Shown here: positions 6,690 through 8,037 of the stretch, piece after piece | Numbering within the stretch: position 1 is the first letter of the stretch | How the letters are laid out: every line of letters begins with the position of its first letter | DNA from: an uncultured Anaerolineae bacterium | GTDB taxonomy: Bacteria > Chloroflexota > Anaerolineae > Anaerolineales > Villigracilaceae | Direction of reading: 5' to 3' | Length of the DNA stretch: 8,037 bases | NCBI GenBank assembly: GCA_903854805.1 | Contig: CAINXK010000218.1 | Span: forward strand, 1-8,037 | Translations under genes and position numbers: made by a program | Notes under the pieces: generated by a model | Seen by the model: the letters and a program-made list of their open reading frames with translations, nothing else | Told to the model about the DNA's origin: nothing | The model's database searches: none

Positions 6690-6728
6690 ACAAAGTGCAT
6701 GCGCTCAACCAGCCCGCATGCACCTTGT
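6690..6728 (-). terminator. Intrinsic terminator hairpin of the GH3 gene
   Basis: GTGCATGCG (6695-6703) pairs perfectly with CGCATGCAC (6715-6723) around an 11-base loop. The stem is extended past one mismatch by ACAA (6690-6693) and TTGT (6725-6728). The structure starts 21 bases after the GH3 stop codon. On the minus strand the left arm runs into TTTGTGTTAA, a modest T-rich tail. It separates the GH3 gene from the exporter operon and implies that the latter uses its own promoter. Confidence 0.65.
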
Positions 6729-6748
6729 AATCCAACCTGACTGCAGCC

Positions 6749-8037
6749 TTACGGCATGGCATGCACCTGCGCCAGCAGATCAGCCACAATCGCCTCGGGC
6801 GAGGCCGGCAGCATTTTTTCCTGGAAGTGCAGAATACCCAGCAGCGGCATCTCCATAACGAAGCCAGTCATGTTCATGCCAACTGTCTCTCCAGCGTTGT
6901 TCCCAAAAGCCGCACCCAGACCAGCCATCAGCTGGTCTAAAACACTCCTGGCTACCAGCTTGCCACGCGCATCTTCCAGCCACTCGCGCACGGTTGATTC
7001 GCGGTCGAGCAGGCAGGCCAGCTTGAGCGTAGATTGCAGACTGACGGTTGCCGCACAGCGCAGGTCAGTCGCGCTTGCACCCAGCAAGATCTCAAATTCG
7101 CCATCTTCCGTGATCCATTGTTTATAGCCTGGGTGATAAAACGCAAAAGCCCGGAAATCCAACTGCAAGGAAACCGTTTGGGTCTCACCCGGCTGCAAGG
7201 AGACTTTGGCAAAGCCCTTCAGCTCTTTCTCTGGGCGCTGCAAACTGGCTTTCTGGTCTCGAACGTAGAGTTGGACAATCTCCTTGCCAGCCATTTTGCC
7301 GGTATTGGTAATATCCAGGCTGACGGTCAGTCCATCCACGTCCTTAAAGGTCGACGCAGAAACCTTCAGATGACTGTATGCAAAAGTTGTGTAACTCAGT
7401 CCAAAGCCAAACGGAAACAGGACCGGGATCTGGCGGGCATCATAATAGCGGTAGCCAATAAAAAGGCCCTCACTGTAGCGCACTTCCCGGTTTTCACCGG
7501 GGAAATTCAAAAACGCCGGGGTATCACTCAGTTTTAGAGGGTATGTCTCGGCCAGCTTGCCAGACGGGTTAACATGCCCGAAGAGCACATCCGAGATCGC
7601 AGCGCCACCCGCCTGGCCCATCATCCAGGCTTCCAAGACAGCCGCCACGCCATCAATCCAGGCATTCATGACCACAGGGGCGCCATTGTTAAGCACCACC
7701 ACAGTTTTGGGCTGAACAGCGCTGACGGCTCTGATCAGCGCCACCTGCTGATCGGTCAGATCCAGGTCCTGGCGGTCGTAGCCCTCAGATTCCTTGTAAG
7801 CCGGCAGGGCTATATACAACAGGGCCACATCCGCCGCCTGGGCCAAACCAACGGCTTCGGCAATCATTTCGGGTCTAAAACTGTCATCCGCCGGATAGCC
7901 CTGGGCATAGGTCAGCTCGGCCTGGCCCGCGTTACGCTGCAATTCTGTGAAAGGCATAGCCACACGAGTCGGGTTAATATGCGAGCTACCGCCGCCCTGG
8001 AAGTGTGCCGCTTCGGCGGCCCGTCCGATCACGGCGA
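6749..8037 (-). CDS. Glycoside hydrolase family 3 (beta-glucosidase-like), C-terminal part
   Basis: This is the C-terminal 429 or so residues of a larger enzyme that hydrolyses beta-linked sugars; the frame stays open to the window edge, so the true start lies outside. Numbered from the Val codon at 8032, the segment opens in the GH3 C-terminal alpha/beta sandwich with VIGRAAEAAHFQGGGSSHINPT. The motif KESEGYDRQDLDL (80-92) follows, where the family's acid/base glutamate normally lies. VVVLNNGAPVVM and VNPSGKLAETYP are typical, as is the run RYSEGLFIGYRYYD with LFPFGFGLSYTTF (185-217). A fibronectin type III-like domain spans about 225-332. The last roughly 95 residues form an extra helical tail, with MEMPLLGILHF like the MPLRxLxxF tail of some GH3 enzymes of Gram-positive type. 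The catalytic nucleophile Asp and the N-terminal barrel are outside the window. No secretion signal can be judged. The stop is followed closely by a terminator. Confidence 0.95.
   Translation of the reverse strand, partial: AVIGRAAEAAHFQGGGSSHINPTRVAMPFTELQRNAGQAELTYAQGYPADDSFRPEMIAEAVGLAQAADVALLYIALPAYKESEGYDRQDLDLTDQQVALIRAVSAVQPKTVVVLNNGAPVVMNAWIDGVAAVLEAWMMGQAGGAAISDVLFGHVNPSGKLAETYPLKLSDTPAFLNFPGENREVRYSEGLFIGYRYYDARQIPVLFPFGFGLSYTTFAYSHLKVSASTFKDVDGLTVSLDITNTGKMAGKEIVQLYVRDQKASLQRPEKELKGFAKVSLQPGETQTVSLQLDFRAFAFYHPGYKQWITEDGEFEILLGASATDLRCAATVSLQSTLKLACLLDRESTVREWLEDARGKLVARSVLDQLMAGLGAAFGNNAGETVGMNMTGFVMEMPLLGILHFQEKMLPASPEAIVADLLAQVHAMP

Noticed and set aside
1..8037. CRISPR arrays, tRNA or rRNA genes, insertion sequences, toxin-antitoxin or phage genes
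   Set aside because: Scanned for by eye; no regularly spaced repeats, cloverleaf-like sequences, transposase motifs or terminal inverted repeats were found.

Overview
The window reads as a piece of a bacterial chromosome of medium GC (about half G+C by eye). Every gene that can be supported lies on the minus strand, so transcription runs from high to low coordinates. The gene set is an unsequestered lipoprotein adaptor, a MacB-type ABC pair with no TolC-like gene beside it, a Gly/Asn-rich small membrane protein, an OmpR/BaeSR-type two-component pair and a GH3 beta-glucosidase. Together with protein style, this resembles an anaerobic carbohydrate-degrading bacterium such as a Chloroflexota (Anaerolineae) member. 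That placement is inferred from general resemblance and is not proven by the sequence.

Layout in transcription order. 8037-6749: the 3' part of a GH3-family glycoside hydrolase, cut by the window edge, so its N-terminal barrel is missing. 6748-6544: a 205-bp intergenic region. It holds a strong hairpin just after the GH3 stop, a second small hairpin, three tandem copies of a CAYAATTTRC-like motif and a perfect TATAAT box. 6543-5101: a periplasmic-adaptor-type (HlyD/MacA family) lipoprotein. 5081-4359: an ABC ATPase of the MacB/LolD type. 4346-3114: a MacB/FtsX-type permease. 3024-2440: a 194-residue membrane protein of unknown function with a Gly/Asn-rich segment. 2350-1655: an OmpR-type response regulator. 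1654-158: its sensor histidine kinase, whose ATG follows the regulator's stop codon with no base between. 157-1: no gene seen.

The adaptor, ATPase and permease form a tripartite ABC export or efflux module. The short gaps and good ribosome binding sites suggest one operon, and the membrane protein and two-component pair are probably its accessory and regulatory parts. The kinase would sense an extracytoplasmic signal, perhaps envelope stress, a drug or a peptide, and phosphorylate the regulator. The tandem repeats sit where an OmpR/PhoB-type activator would bind upstream of the adaptor promoter, which has a good -10 and no recognisable -35. The regulator gene also has its own candidate extended -10 promoter inside a 39-bp dyad.

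No RNA genes, CRISPR arrays, insertion sequences or phage genes were seen. Nothing in the window amounts to a wholly new system. The points most worth a second look are the tandem-repeat control region, the orphan Gly/Asn-rich membrane protein, and the dyad over the regulator promoter.
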